From assembly GCA_025454835.1 (NCBI GenBank), contig JALONQ010000011.1, positions 1-64,000 of the forward strand: 64,000 nt of DNA. The letters are read 5' to 3'. Each line of letters opens with the position of its first letter. The stretch's first letter is position 1. The notes under the pieces are model-generated. The model did not search any database, had not been told where the DNA came from, and was given only the letters and a program-made list of their open reading frames with translations. Made by a program: the position numbers and the translations under genes. This document shows positions 1 to 10,347 of this stretch, one piece after another. The DNA is from Bacteroidota bacterium. GTDB taxonomy: Bacteria; Bacteroidota; Ignavibacteria; UBA10030.

Positions 1-1
1 G

Positions 2-289
2 GATGCGTTGCGGACGGAGATCAGAAGAAGTGTCGGCAAGCAGGTGAGCGTGATCCTCCCGCTCCGGTTCGGTCAGGAGGAGGTCACGTATGAGTTCGCA
101 TTCCGCGTGTCGGCCGTTCGTTCGATCGCCTGGCGGGACCATCGTCCCGTGCCGCGTGAGCCGTCGCCTCCGGTCGTCAAGAAGAGCAGCAGCCAGATCG
201 ATCAGGTGACGCTGGCCGTGATCGCCGTCGGTGTGCTGGGTTTTGTCGCCTACACACTCAGTCTGTCCAAGAATCCACCTACTGAATGA
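2..289 (+). CDS. C-terminal fragment of a hypothetical protein with a single predicted TM helix (5' end outside window)
   Basis: Frame open from window edge; hydrophobic segment VTLAVIAVGVLGFVAYTLSL near C-terminus; overlaps the next start (ATGA). Confidence 0.5.
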   Translation, partial: DALRTEIRRSVGKQVSVILPLRFGQEEVTYEFAFRVSAVRSIAWRDHRPVPREPSPPVVKKSSSQIDQVTLAVIAVGVLGFVAYTLSLSKNPPTE

Positions 290-1191
290 GCTGTCAAATG
301 AAGAACCACCTCGTTTCCCTTGCCGCGGTTGCCGCCGTTCTGCTCTCCGGTTGCTCAACCCCACGACTCGCGGAGCGCGATCGCTATTTCAAACCGGTCA
401 TTCGGCGCGTCCAACCCCTCTCGCCTGTGGCCAAGGTCGCCGGCGCGCCAGTGGCTGCAACTCCGGCTCCGGATCCGATGGTCAAGATCCTGGAAGGAGC
501 GCTCGCCGAAAGCCGGCGAGAACTACTCGAACTCCGGATGGAGATGATGGGCCTGCGAGATTCAGTGCGCGCGTTCGGGGCCGCCGCCCGCTACCAGCGC
601 GATGCCTCTCTGGCCCTTGCCGACAAGGTCGCTGTCTTGGAGCAACAGTACCCTACGACGCCCCGCGCGGCGTCCCCCGTCACACCAACGCCCGCACCTT
701 CCGCTCTGGCCAAGCGCGAAGCTCCATTGACGGCGCCGCAACGGCCGGACGTGTCGCTGTCTTCGGGCGCAAAGACGATGAACGTCGAGGCCGAGTATCA
801 GGAGGGGGTGGCTCTGTTCAATCGCCGACAGTATGATGATGCGCATGATTGGTTCGCGCGTCTGCTGGAGGGTGGGATCCGCGAAGACCTGGCCGATAAT
901 TGCGAATACTGGCTGGGCGAATGCGACTTCGCCCGCCGGCAGTGGACGCAGGCGGTGGAATCCTTCGAGCGTGTGGTAGCGCTGCGCGGTTCCAACAAAA
1001 GGGCGGATGCCCTGCTGATGCTGGGCCAGTCGCTCCAGATGCTGCGGCAGACCTCGCGCGCACGAGCGACCTACGAACGTCTCATCCGCGAATACCCGTC
1101 ATCGGCCGCGGCGCAGGTTGGACGAAGCAAGCTCCGGTCGATCCCGAGAAGCGAAAGCGGCCAGGACTCCGGCGATCCGGTCATGTCCTGA
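286..1191 (+). CDS. Lipoprotein with TPR/YbgF-like repeats (start may be 298)
   Basis: Signal peptide with lipobox LLSGC; C-terminal TPR-like region (YQEGVALFNRRQYDDAHDWFARLLEGG...). Confidence 0.75.
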   Translation: MSCQMKNHLVSLAAVAAVLLSGCSTPRLAERDRYFKPVIRRVQPLSPVAKVAGAPVAATPAPDPMVKILEGALAESRRELLELRMEMMGLRDSVRAFGAAARYQRDASLALADKVAVLEQQYPTTPRAASPVTPTPAPSALAKREAPLTAPQRPDVSLSSGAKTMNVEAEYQEGVALFNRRQYDDAHDWFARLLEGGIREDLADNCEYWLGECDFARRQWTQAVESFERVVALRGSNKRADALLMLGQSLQMLRQTSRARATYERLIREYPSSAAAQVGRSKLRSIPRSESGQDSGDPVMS

Positions 1192-1204
1192 TGCGCCGGT
1201 TGGA

Positions 1205-1233
1205 TTGACTCTCGCGAGCCTTCTCGGTACGTT
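1205..1233 (+). promoter_or_regulatory. Putative sigma70-like promoter TTGACT-N17-TACGTT
   Basis: Spacing and position 23 nt upstream of the ATG at 1257. Confidence 0.35.
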
Positions 1234-1256
1234 GTCGCGAACGAACCTCCTTCGCC

Positions 1257-2654
1257 ATGCGCATCCAATTCTGGGGGGCCGCTCGTACCGTGACCGGCTC
1301 CCGTCACCTGCTCTCCGTCAACGGCTCTCAGGTCCTCCTCGATTGCGGCCTCTACCAGGGTCGACGGCAGGAATCCTACGAGCGGAACAAGAACTTCCCC
1401 TTCGACCCCGCGTCGGTTCATGCGGTCGTCCTGTCGCATGCCCACGCCGACCATGCCGGCAACCTGCCGAACCTGGTCCGATCCGGATTCACCGGGACCA
1501 TCCACACGACCGCGGCTACGCGCGACCTGTGCAACGTCATGCTGTACGACAGTGCGTACATCCAGGTCCGCGATGTCCAGGTCGTCAACCGGATCCATCG
1601 CAAGAAAGGTCTCCCGCCCGTCGATCCGCTGTATCTCCCCGAGGATGTGACCGCCACGATGGAACAGATCGCCTCCGTCGCGTACCGGCGAACCATCCCT
1701 GTGGCCGACGGTGTCCGGATCACGTTCCACGACGCCGGCCATATCCTCGGTTCGGCCGTCACCGCGATCGACCTTTCGGAACAAGGCCGCTCGGTGCGGT
1801 TGGGGTTCACCGGCGATCTGGGACGCAAGGCGATGCCGATCCTGAAGGATCCCGAGCCGATGGGCGATGCGGATGTGTTGATCTGCGAGAGCACCTACGG
1901 CGGACGCCAGCACGAATCTCGTGACGGAATGAAGGAGCGTCTTGCGGCCGTCATCAAGGCCACGGCCGACAGGGGAGGGAAGGTGATCGTGCCGGCCTTC
2001 AGCCTGGGCCGCACCCAGGAGTTCGTCTACATCCTCTTCGAACTGCTCGACGCCGGGCTGTTGCCCTCGATACCCGTCTACGTCGACAGTCCGCTGGCCG
2101 TGAATGCGACCGAGGTGTTCCGCATGCACCCGGAGTGCTTCGACCAGGAAACCTTGGCGCTTCTCCATCGGCACGAAGACCCCTTTGGCTGGGGCCGCTT
2201 GCGCTATGTCCGGAGCGTGGATGAATCGAAGGCGCTCAACACGCACGACGGACCGTGCGTCATCATTTCGGCCTCGGGCATGTGCGAGGCCGGACGCGTG
2301 CTCCACCACCTGGCCAATTCGGTCGGCGACCCGAAGAACACAGTGCTCATCATCAGCTACCAGGCGGAACACACGCTGGGGCGGCGGCTGGTGGACCGCG
2401 CTCCGGAAGTGAAGATCATGGGCGATGTCTACCCCGTCCGGGCGCAGGTAACGAAACTGAACGCGTTCTCAGCCCACGCCGGCCAGGACGAACTCGTCGA
2501 GTATGTCTCATCGATGGACTTGAAACGTCTTCGGACCGTCGCTTTGGTGCACGGTGAGCCCACCCAAGCTGAACAGCTGAAAGCCGCGCTCGAAGCTCGA
2601 GGGGTCCGGAAGGTCGTCGTTCCGGATGTGGGAGATACGCTGGATCTAACATGA
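1257..2654 (+). CDS. MBL-fold, beta-CASP metallohydrolase / RNase (CPSF-like)
   Basis: HAHADHAG motif, GAARTVTGSRHLL N-terminus, C-terminal SAHAGQDEL RMMBL-like motif. Confidence 0.9.
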   Translation: MRIQFWGAARTVTGSRHLLSVNGSQVLLDCGLYQGRRQESYERNKNFPFDPASVHAVVLSHAHADHAGNLPNLVRSGFTGTIHTTAATRDLCNVMLYDSAYIQVRDVQVVNRIHRKKGLPPVDPLYLPEDVTATMEQIASVAYRRTIPVADGVRITFHDAGHILGSAVTAIDLSEQGRSVRLGFTGDLGRKAMPILKDPEPMGDADVLICESTYGGRQHESRDGMKERLAAVIKATADRGGKVIVPAFSLGRTQEFVYILFELLDAGLLPSIPVYVDSPLAVNATEVFRMHPECFDQETLALLHRHEDPFGWGRLRYVRSVDESKALNTHDGPCVIISASGMCEAGRVLHHLANSVGDPKNTVLIISYQAEHTLGRRLVDRAPEVKIMGDVYPVRAQVTKLNAFSAHAGQDELVEYVSSMDLKRLRTVALVHGEPTQAEQLKAALEARGVRKVVVPDVGDTLDLT

Positions 2655-3502
2655 AGATCCTCATCAGCGGCGGAAGCGGCTTGGTCGGCCGGGGGGTGGT
2701 CCCCGACCTGTCACGCGACCATCGGGTCGACGTCCTGGACCTCAAGAACCCGGCCGGCGAACACTCCAGTTTCCTCCGGGCCGACATCCTCAGCCTGTCA
2801 TCGCTGACGCGCGTGATCCACGACTACGATGCCGTCGTCCATCTGGCCGGGATCCCCCATCCGCTCAACGACCCTCCCGAGAAAGTGTTTCAAGTGAACA
2901 CCGTTGGGACGTTCAACATGTTGGAGGCGTGTGCGCTGACGAGTATCCCGAAATTCATCTTCATGTCGAGTGAATCCACGCTGGGGTTTGCATTCTCCAA
3001 GACCCGGATGTGGCCCGAATACCTGCCGATCGACGAAGAGCATCCCCTGCGCCCGCAGGATCCCTACGGCCTCAGCAAGGTCTCCGGCGAAATGCTCTGC
3101 GCAGCGTATCAACGCACCTACGGAATGGAAACGATCTCCCTGCGGGCCCCGTGGATCTGGGTGAATGAACCGGCCGAGATGGAGAACTACCGTCGCTTGG
3201 TGCGGGAACCGGAGCGGTGGGCGAAGAATCTTTGGGCGTACATCCATGTGCGCGACGTCAGCCAAGCGATCCGACGGGCCCTCGCGGCCGATCCGTTCGG
3301 GCGGCATGAGGCCTTTTTCATCTGCGCCGACGATCAGTGGACCGACCTTCCGACGCGAGCGCTGGTCAAAGAGTTCTACCCCGAAGTGCGCCTCGCGGCC
3401 GACGCGCTGCCAGGCCGCAGCGCCCTCATCTCCACCGAAAAAGCCGCCTCACTGCTGCGATTCCGCCCCGAATGCTCCCGCGACGACCTGCTCCGTCCAT
3501 GA
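2651..3502 (+). CDS. NAD-dependent epimerase/dehydratase (extended SDR)
   Basis: GGSGLVGRGVV nucleotide-binding motif, YGLSK active-site motif; 4-nt overlap with upstream gene. Confidence 0.85.
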   Translation: MKILISGGSGLVGRGVVPDLSRDHRVDVLDLKNPAGEHSSFLRADILSLSSLTRVIHDYDAVVHLAGIPHPLNDPPEKVFQVNTVGTFNMLEACALTSIPKFIFMSSESTLGFAFSKTRMWPEYLPIDEEHPLRPQDPYGLSKVSGEMLCAAYQRTYGMETISLRAPWIWVNEPAEMENYRRLVREPERWAKNLWAYIHVRDVSQAIRRALAADPFGRHEAFFICADDQWTDLPTRALVKEFYPEVRLAADALPGRSALISTEKAASLLRFRPECSRDDLLRP

Positions 3503-4431
3503 AGCGCCGCCCGGTGCTCATTGATACCGACACCGGCGTCGACGACGCCATGGCGCTCGGACTTGCCTTCTGTTCGCCTGAGATCGAGATCGTCGGCATC
3601 ACGACCGTTGCGGGCAATGTCGAGGTCCAGCGTTGCACGCGCAATGTGCATGCTCTCATGGATCGACTGGGCGTTGACCCGCGTCCACGTGTCGTCGCAG
3701 GAGCCGCGAGGCCGTCGAAGCTTTCCCTCGTGACCGCTCCCGAAGTGCACGGCCGCGGAGGCATGGGCACGCTGACGCCGCCGTCGGCCCCGCCGGTGAA
3801 GGCTGGCGCCGCGAAGGCCGCTCATGTCATGGCTCAAAAAGCGGCCAAGCATGGAACTGATCTCACCATCGTCGCCATCGGCCCTTTAACGAATCTCGCC
3901 GCCGCCTATCGGCTGGCGCCGGCGCTGATGCGCTCGGTCGGCCGCGTGATCTCGATGGGAGGGGCCTTCCATGTCCCCGGCAATACCGGCCCCGTGGCAG
4001 AGTTCAACTACTTCGTCGACCCACATGCCGTCGAAACGGTGTTGAGCCTTGCGTCGGACCTCCTCATCGTTCCCCTGGACGTGACCGAGCAATTGATCCT
4101 GACGTGGAAGGATGCGGAGCGACTCACGCAGCGTCCATCGGCCCGATGGAGACAGCGGCTCTTGCGCGGCTACATGCAGTACCACGAACTGACCGAGGGA
4201 TTCCTGGGGGCCTACCTGCACGACCCCATCGCCGTGGCCGAAGCCATTCAGCCGGGGATCCTGCACGCCGAACCCGCAGACGTTTCGATCGTGGCGAGAG
4301 AGGGCCCCGCCCGTGGCCTGACCTCAGAAAAGGCACCCACGTCCCGGGTGCGTCAGCGCACACAGATCGCTCGCTCCTTGGATGCCCCTGCTTTCCTGGA
4401 GCTGTTCGATCGATTCTGGACCGCCGTATGA
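3499..4431 (+). CDS. Inosine/uridine-preferring nucleoside hydrolase
   Basis: N-terminal PVLIDTDTGVDDAMAL motif; GPLTNLAAA; 4-nt overlap with upstream gene. Confidence 0.9.
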   Translation: MKRRPVLIDTDTGVDDAMALGLAFCSPEIEIVGITTVAGNVEVQRCTRNVHALMDRLGVDPRPRVVAGAARPSKLSLVTAPEVHGRGGMGTLTPPSAPPVKAGAAKAAHVMAQKAAKHGTDLTIVAIGPLTNLAAAYRLAPALMRSVGRVISMGGAFHVPGNTGPVAEFNYFVDPHAVETVLSLASDLLIVPLDVTEQLILTWKDAERLTQRPSARWRQRLLRGYMQYHELTEGFLGAYLHDPIAVAEAIQPGILHAEPADVSIVAREGPARGLTSEKAPTSRVRQRTQIARSLDAPAFLELFDRFWTAV

Positions 4432-6314
4432 TCCTGGCCCGTCTGATCGGCCTCTCAGCACTCGTGTTGGGCTCCGTTACAGCCCAGGAATGGCCGATCT
4501 ACGGGGGCTCCCCCGCAAGTACCGACACGCTCCCCGGAGCGCACTTCCGGTTCGAGCGCATGCTGAACACGTTCTCGTGGAACGGCGGCATGGTGGTCGA
4601 AGCCGCCGAGGGTCCCTGGCGCTTTCGCGCCGACCAGCGTCTCTCCGCCCGATTGATCCGGGCGGGCCGCTCCTTGCGGCAGGAAGAGTATCGTGGACGC
4701 GTCGTGGTGGATCATTCCTTCGGCCAAGACTGGGGAGCGATCGCTCAGCAGCGTTCGTCGAGCGTCACCGGTCCGGCCGGCATCGACCTTGGTGATGTGT
4801 CTCAGCATCTCGTGTTGGGGGGCGTGCGAGTCGGTTCGGCTTTCGGACCTCGGCTGACGGGTCTGCTCGGTTGGGAATGGAACCGGCAGCTTGGACGCGA
4901 TGATGCGGGCTTGTCGGGGAGCGTGACCGGAGAGGTCCCGGGCGTGACCTGGGAGCAGCTTCAGATGCAGGGAAGGGGAGCGTGGTCGGCGTCGGAACTC
5001 GGGGACCGCCGTCCGTCGGATGCCGCGGTGGAGGTCTCACTCCGCCGTCCGTTCGAAGAGGGGTCGGCCTATGCTCTGACGGCGTCGTACGAAGCCCAAC
5101 GTCGTGACCTGCCGGCGGTGGGAAGCGGTCTCTCCGGCGGAGGGGCCGTGGACGCTGGGGCGCTGTTGCGTCGGCAGGAGGAGCAAGCTTCCGTTCGCCA
5201 GTCGCTGACTTGGTTCATCGATCCGACGCTCCGCGGCGCGATCGATGCCGGTTGGACCAGCCGTCAGATCGAACGCCGTTACTCCGTCGTTGGCGGACCG
5301 TTGCCGGCGGGCATTCGTCGATCAGAACTTGCGGCGGGTGCTCGACTGATGTGGAGCCCGTCGGCGAAGTGGTGGAATGATCTGTCGATGGGATTCACGC
5401 GGGGCGAGGAACAGCACGAGGTGCTGGAGGCCGATGGGTCGGACCCCACGGCGATCGACGAGCAATGGCGCCAGGCTCGACGTCGCAACCATCAGTCACA
5501 GCGGATCGTTCTGGCGGTCCGAGGCGGATCGGCGATCTCTGACGCCACGGACCTGACCGTTTCAGCTTCCTCGAACATCCTGAGGTACGATACGCCCGAC
5601 ACGCTCAACACGGACGATCGCGATGAGCTCCTCCTCACGGCTTCGGCGGAGTTGATGCACCGGGTCGGGCCCCGGCTCGTATTACAGCTGGTCGTGGACG
5701 GAGCCGTCGACCATCTCGTGTTCCTGAGCCGGTTCCAAAGCTCGAACAATGTGACCATCCGCACACTCCGGCTGGCCCCGGCCGTGATCTGGGGCATGCG
5801 CGGTGGTTTCCTCAATGTCCTGCGTGCGGAGGTCGCGGCATCGTATTCGGCGTTCGATTTCGAGGATCGGGTGGGAGGTGTGCAGAGCTATTCCTACCGT
5901 CAGGCGATGTGGAGCGACTCGCTTCTGGTCCCTTTGGGCAGGTCGGTTCAGTTGGAATTCACTGGATCTCTGCGTTTATTTGAGCGAGGCCTGTTCCGTT
6001 GGAGGGATTTTCGCGAACGGCCCGAGCGGATGTTCGTCGAATTGGCCTTGTGGCCCCGGATGAGGGTTGTTCGATGGTCGTACGGCTCGCTGGCAGTCGG
6101 GTTTCGTTCCTTCAGGCAGGAACGGTCTGTCATACGCGACGGAGTTCGCGCCTTCGACGGAGCCATCGGCTCTTCCGGCCCGACCGTCGAATTTGAGTTC
6201 GCATGGCCATCGGCACGCCTGGCTCTGACCGGTTGGCGCGAGACCCAACGTACCGAAGGGCGGACGGTCGCCTCCATCTCCAACGTGACATTGCAGGTCC
6301 GAACCCCTTTTTGA
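4428..6314 (+). CDS. Hypothetical predicted outer-membrane beta-barrel protein
   Basis: Signal peptide (MILARLIGLSALVLGSVTAQE), alternating amphipathic strands, C-terminal Phe (VRTPF); 4-nt overlap with upstream gene. Confidence 0.65.
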   Translation: MILARLIGLSALVLGSVTAQEWPIYGGSPASTDTLPGAHFRFERMLNTFSWNGGMVVEAAEGPWRFRADQRLSARLIRAGRSLRQEEYRGRVVVDHSFGQDWGAIAQQRSSSVTGPAGIDLGDVSQHLVLGGVRVGSAFGPRLTGLLGWEWNRQLGRDDAGLSGSVTGEVPGVTWEQLQMQGRGAWSASELGDRRPSDAAVEVSLRRPFEEGSAYALTASYEAQRRDLPAVGSGLSGGGAVDAGALLRRQEEQASVRQSLTWFIDPTLRGAIDAGWTSRQIERRYSVVGGPLPAGIRRSELAAGARLMWSPSAKWWNDLSMGFTRGEEQHEVLEADGSDPTAIDEQWRQARRRNHQSQRIVLAVRGGSAISDATDLTVSASSNILRYDTPDTLNTDDRDELLLTASAELMHRVGPRLVLQLVVDGAVDHLVFLSRFQSSNNVTIRTLRLAPAVIWGMRGGFLNVLRAEVAASYSAFDFEDRVGGVQSYSYRQAMWSDSLLVPLGRSVQLEFTGSLRLFERGLFRWRDFRERPERMFVELALWPRMRVVRWSYGSLAVGFRSFRQERSVIRDGVRAFDGAIGSSGPTVEFEFAWPSARLALTGWRETQRTEGRTVASISNVTLQVRTPF

Positions 6315-6325
6315 GGTCATGACGT

Positions 6326-6784
6326 ATGATGTCATCTTCCGGACGTGAACAGGATGCTTCGCCGGATCGGTGCCGGTTCCAGCTCATCCTGACAAGCGCT
6401 CCGCATGAGATCCAGAGGGTCGAGAAGTTCCTGACGAAGGCGAACGCGACGATCGGCCTTGACGACGGAACGATGTACCGTGTGCTCGTGGCAGCCACAG
6501 AAGCCGTCAACAACGCCATCCTGCACGGGAATCACTCCGACCCTTCGAAGGAGGTCCGGCTGTGTGTGCGGACCACCAAGCGTTTCCTCACCATCCGTGT
6601 GGACGATGAGGGCCAGGGTTTCGACGCCTCCTCGCTGCCCAACCCGCTTGATGATGAGAACCTGTTGAAGGAACACGGACGGGGAGTGTTTCTGATCCGA
6701 TCCCTCATGGACGACCTGAAGTTCCTTCGGTTCAAGAAGGGCTCGGCCATCGTCATGAAGGTCCGGCTTGATCGGCTCAGGTAG
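6326..6784 (+). CDS. Anti-sigma factor-like ATP-binding protein (RsbW/SpoIIAB family, HATPase_c_2)
   Basis: ATEAVNNAILHGN (N box) and DEGQGFD, GRGVFLIRSLMD motifs. Confidence 0.9.
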   Translation: MMSSSGREQDASPDRCRFQLILTSAPHEIQRVEKFLTKANATIGLDDGTMYRVLVAATEAVNNAILHGNHSDPSKEVRLCVRTTKRFLTIRVDDEGQGFDASSLPNPLDDENLLKEHGRGVFLIRSLMDDLKFLRFKKGSAIVMKVRLDRLR

Positions 6785-6823
6785 GTCGGCGCTTCGGCGA
6801 GCGTGCCAAAAGCGCAAATGAAA

Positions 6824-6855
6824 GGGGCTTCCTGGAAGACAGGAAGCCCCTTCGT
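6824..6855 (+). terminator. Factor-independent terminator
   Basis: Perfect 10-bp stem GGGGCTTCCT/AGGAAGCCCC followed by TTCGTTGTT. Confidence 0.75.
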
Positions 6856-6899
6856 TGTTCAGAGCCCTCGCGAAAATTCGGAGGGCTTTCAGACGTGGA

Positions 6900-8162
6900 T
6901 CAGAAGGCGTAGCTGACGTTGGCGGCGAACAGATTGGCGCCGCTCGTGTACAGACCGTTGAATGTCGCCGGGCCGCCATAGCGTTCCGTCGTAAGGATCA
7001 TCATATAGGCTACATCGACCGTGATCTGCTCGTTCACCTTGTAGCCAGCACCAAGGGTAAGATCTTTCTTGTCCCAATCGGGCAGACGGGGTTCCATCTT
7101 GTCCACGGGCTGCGGAGTATTGTCCATGACGAAGCCCGCCCGAAGCATGATCTTATCATTCAAGGTGTACTCCGCACCGAAGCGGAACATGTGACCATCC
7201 TCCCACTTCTGGATCTGCGTCGTCGATCGTTGCAGCGGAATACCAACCAACTGCGGCGGGAAGCCGGCACCAGCCGGCACTGGAGGTCCAGTCGGTACGT
7301 TCAATTTCAATTCCTCGTAGGCACTCCATCCAACCATCTGATATTCGAGCGCGACGACGAGTTCGGGCAGGACTTTGTAGGCCGCTCCAACTTGCAGGTT
7401 CGATGGCATTGGCAGGGTCGCGTTTCCATCTCCTCCCGGGAAGAGACCTTGAGCAGCGCCCATGCCGGTGGCAGTCAACTTTCCTTTGAATTCGACGTCG
7501 GCAAGGGTCCGATATGACGCACCGACCGAAAGCTTGTCATTGAATTGATACAGTACGCCAATGTTAAAGCTCACGGCCGTGCTCGCGTCGGCATCGAGAG
7601 CAACGAGTCCCTCGTTGAGAGGCGCCAGGGGCTTGTAGGAGAGATTCACGCTTCCCATCAGAATGCTGACACCCGCCCCAAAGGACAGTTTGTCATTGAA
7701 TTTGTAGGCGACCGTGGGATTGATGGCGATGACCTGCATCTCCGAGTTGATAGAGAGGCTTCGACCTACCCAGTTGGCGGGCCATTTCGTACCGAGACCG
7801 AATGGGGCATAGATCCCCAATCCGACAAACCACTGGTCGTTGATCTGATACGATCCATAGAGGTTGGGAGGAAAGAATGTCTGGCTCTCCATCTCCGTCA
7901 CCGTCGTACCAGCGCCCGGTCCTTTGAATTTGGAGGAGGGCATGATGAGCGTTCCTCCGAGCATGACGTTGATGCCTTTCATGTTCGTCAGCCCTGCGGC
8001 ATTGCTGTACATCGCAGACAGGTCGAGCGCTCGGGACGCCCACGCGCCGCCAAATCCCATCGCTCGGGCGCCATGCTCGTTGATCTGCCAGCCTCCGCCG
8101 TAGAGCGCCGAAGTCACCATGACGACGGCGATCAACATCGACAGGCTTCGCGAGAATTTCAT
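6900..8162 (-). CDS. OmpP1/FadL-family outer membrane transporter
   Basis: GGGWQINEHGARAMGFGGAWASRALDLSAMYSNAAGL; C-terminal VSYAF. Confidence 0.92.
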   Translation of the reverse strand: MKFSRSLSMLIAVVMVTSALYGGGWQINEHGARAMGFGGAWASRALDLSAMYSNAAGLTNMKGINVMLGGTLIMPSSKFKGPGAGTTVTEMESQTFFPPNLYGSYQINDQWFVGLGIYAPFGLGTKWPANWVGRSLSINSEMQVIAINPTVAYKFNDKLSFGAGVSILMGSVNLSYKPLAPLNEGLVALDADASTAVSFNIGVLYQFNDKLSVGASYRTLADVEFKGKLTATGMGAAQGLFPGGDGNATLPMPSNLQVGAAYKVLPELVVALEYQMVGWSAYEELKLNVPTGPPVPAGAGFPPQLVGIPLQRSTTQIQKWEDGHMFRFGAEYTLNDKIMLRAGFVMDNTPQPVDKMEPRLPDWDKKDLTLGAGYKVNEQITVDVAYMMILTTERYGGPATFNGLYTSGANLFAANVSYAF

Positions 8163-8366
8163 AAAACCTCCCTATGTGAGTGAACCAGTGAGTGGCGAGC
8201 CCAGCTCGCCGGTACATCAAATTCGGATGGCGACCCTGCTCGATCGAACGTTGATACTCCCACATTCGAGCCGTACCGTTCTGCAGCAACCCGCGCGGCG
8301 GCATCATCATCCCGCTCCGCGCATTGGGCGGCAACGGTGCTGTCAATGCTCGAGGTGAACGGGATG

Positions 8367-8395
8367 AATCTACTTGACGGACGCCGAAATGTCAA
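8367..8395 (-). promoter_or_regulatory. Putative sigma70-like promoter TTGACA-N17-TAGATT for the FadL gene
   Basis: Read on minus strand; 17-nt spacer; implies a ~200-nt 5'UTR. Confidence 0.4.
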
Positions 8396-8489
8396 CGTGC
8401 TGGGTTCTCTATCTTGGGAACCCTCCAAAATCCGGGAAAGCAAGCACAAAGGGGTCGATCCTGATGCCCCCTCGGGGGGCAACAACGCA

Positions 8490-8524
8490 GAAGGGCCCGC
8501 ATGCATCCGCACACGGGCCCTTCC
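8490..8524 (-). terminator. Hairpin downstream of mdh, probable terminator
   Basis: Stem GAAGGGCCCG / CGGGCCCTTC. Confidence 0.6.
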
Positions 8525-8546
8525 GTTGACTCGATGATCCCATCCG

Positions 8547-9521
<975 letters not shown>

Positions 9522-9526
9522 TCAAC

Positions 9527-9613
9527 CGCAAAGAACAGAAAGGACGCAAAGGTGATAGGCAACAGCTACCTATTCATCTTTGCGTCCTTTGCGTCCTTGG
9601 CGTCCTTGGCGGT
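9527..9613. repeat. Inverted 9-nt-periodic intergenic repeat, copy A
   Basis: accgcaaagaacagaaaggacgcaaag ... ctttgcgtcctttgcgtccttggcgtccttggcggt. Confidence 0.7.
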
Positions 9614-9645
9614 CGGAAACGGGACCCTCAACGGTGCTCGTTGAG

Positions 9646-9676
9646 TACAAAGAAGCCCCGCGCATGGCACGGGGCT
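9646..9676 (-). terminator. Terminator downstream of rpmA
   Basis: Minus strand AGCCCCG-N9-CGGGGCT followed by TCTTTGT. Confidence 0.6.
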
Positions 9677-9690
9677 GGACGAAAATGGCT

Positions 9691-9948
9691 TCAGGCGGCT
9701 GGATGCACGCTCACGCGCTGCTTCACTTTGCCGACCCGCTCGAATCGCACGACGCCGTCGACGAGGGCGAAGAGCGTGTCATCGCTCCCGATGCCGACGT
9801 TTGTGCCGGGATGCATCTTGGTGCCACGCTGGCGGACCAGGATGTTCCCCGCGCGGACAGCCTGTCCGCCGAACTTCTTGACGCCGAGACGTTGGGCATT
9901 GCTGTCACGGCCGTTCTTGGTACTGCCTGCGCCTTTTTTGTGTGCCAT
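9691..9948 (-). CDS. rpmA: 50S ribosomal protein L27
   Basis: [29 protein letters not shown]. Confidence 0.97.
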   Translation of the reverse strand: MAHKKGAGSTKNGRDSNAQRLGVKKFGGQAVRAGNILVRQRGTKMHPGTNVGIGSDDTLFALVDGVVRFERVGKVKQRVSVHPAA

Positions 9949-9962
9949 ATCAGGTTCCTCGT

Positions 9963-10271
9963 TTACGCGACCTTGACGATCTCGACCTGCGTGTAGTTCT
10001 GCCGGTGCCCGCGAAGGACCTTGTAGCCCTTCCGCTTCTTCTTCTTGAACACCGTGACCTTATCGTCCTTGGCGTGCTTCAGCACCTTCGCCTCGACGAA
10101 CGATCCGGTGAGGTAGGGCGAGCCGACCGTGGTCTCGGCCTCGTCGCTCTTCAGGAGGACCTTGTCGAATTTCACCGTCGCGCCGACGTCCGACCGAAGG
10201 AGCGGTACCATGACCTTTTGGTCCTTCGACACTTTGACCTGCGACCCTGCGATTTCTACGATTGCGTACAT
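9963..10271 (-). CDS. rplU: 50S ribosomal protein L21
   Basis: [18 protein letters not shown]...[22 protein letters not shown]. Confidence 0.97.
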   Translation of the reverse strand: MYAIVEIAGSQVKVSKDQKVMVPLLRSDVGATVKFDKVLLKSDEAETTVGSPYLTGSFVEAKVLKHAKDDKVTVFKKKKRKGYKVLRGHRQNYTQVEIVKVA

Positions 10272-10347
10272 GCGTAATCCCAGCGAATAATGTTAGGCAA
10301 CCAAAATAGCCTTTTTGGGCTGAAAAGTCAACGAGATTTCGTTTCCA

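Noticed and set aside
1071-2372. 433-aa minus-strand ORF antisense to the MBL hydrolase
   Set aside because: No domain; opposite a gene with diagnostic HAHADHAG motif.
8466-8480. GCCCCC-TCG-GGGGGC hairpin as a second mdh terminator
   Set aside because: Three-nt loop, no T-tract and adjacent to a better hairpin; too weak to call separately.
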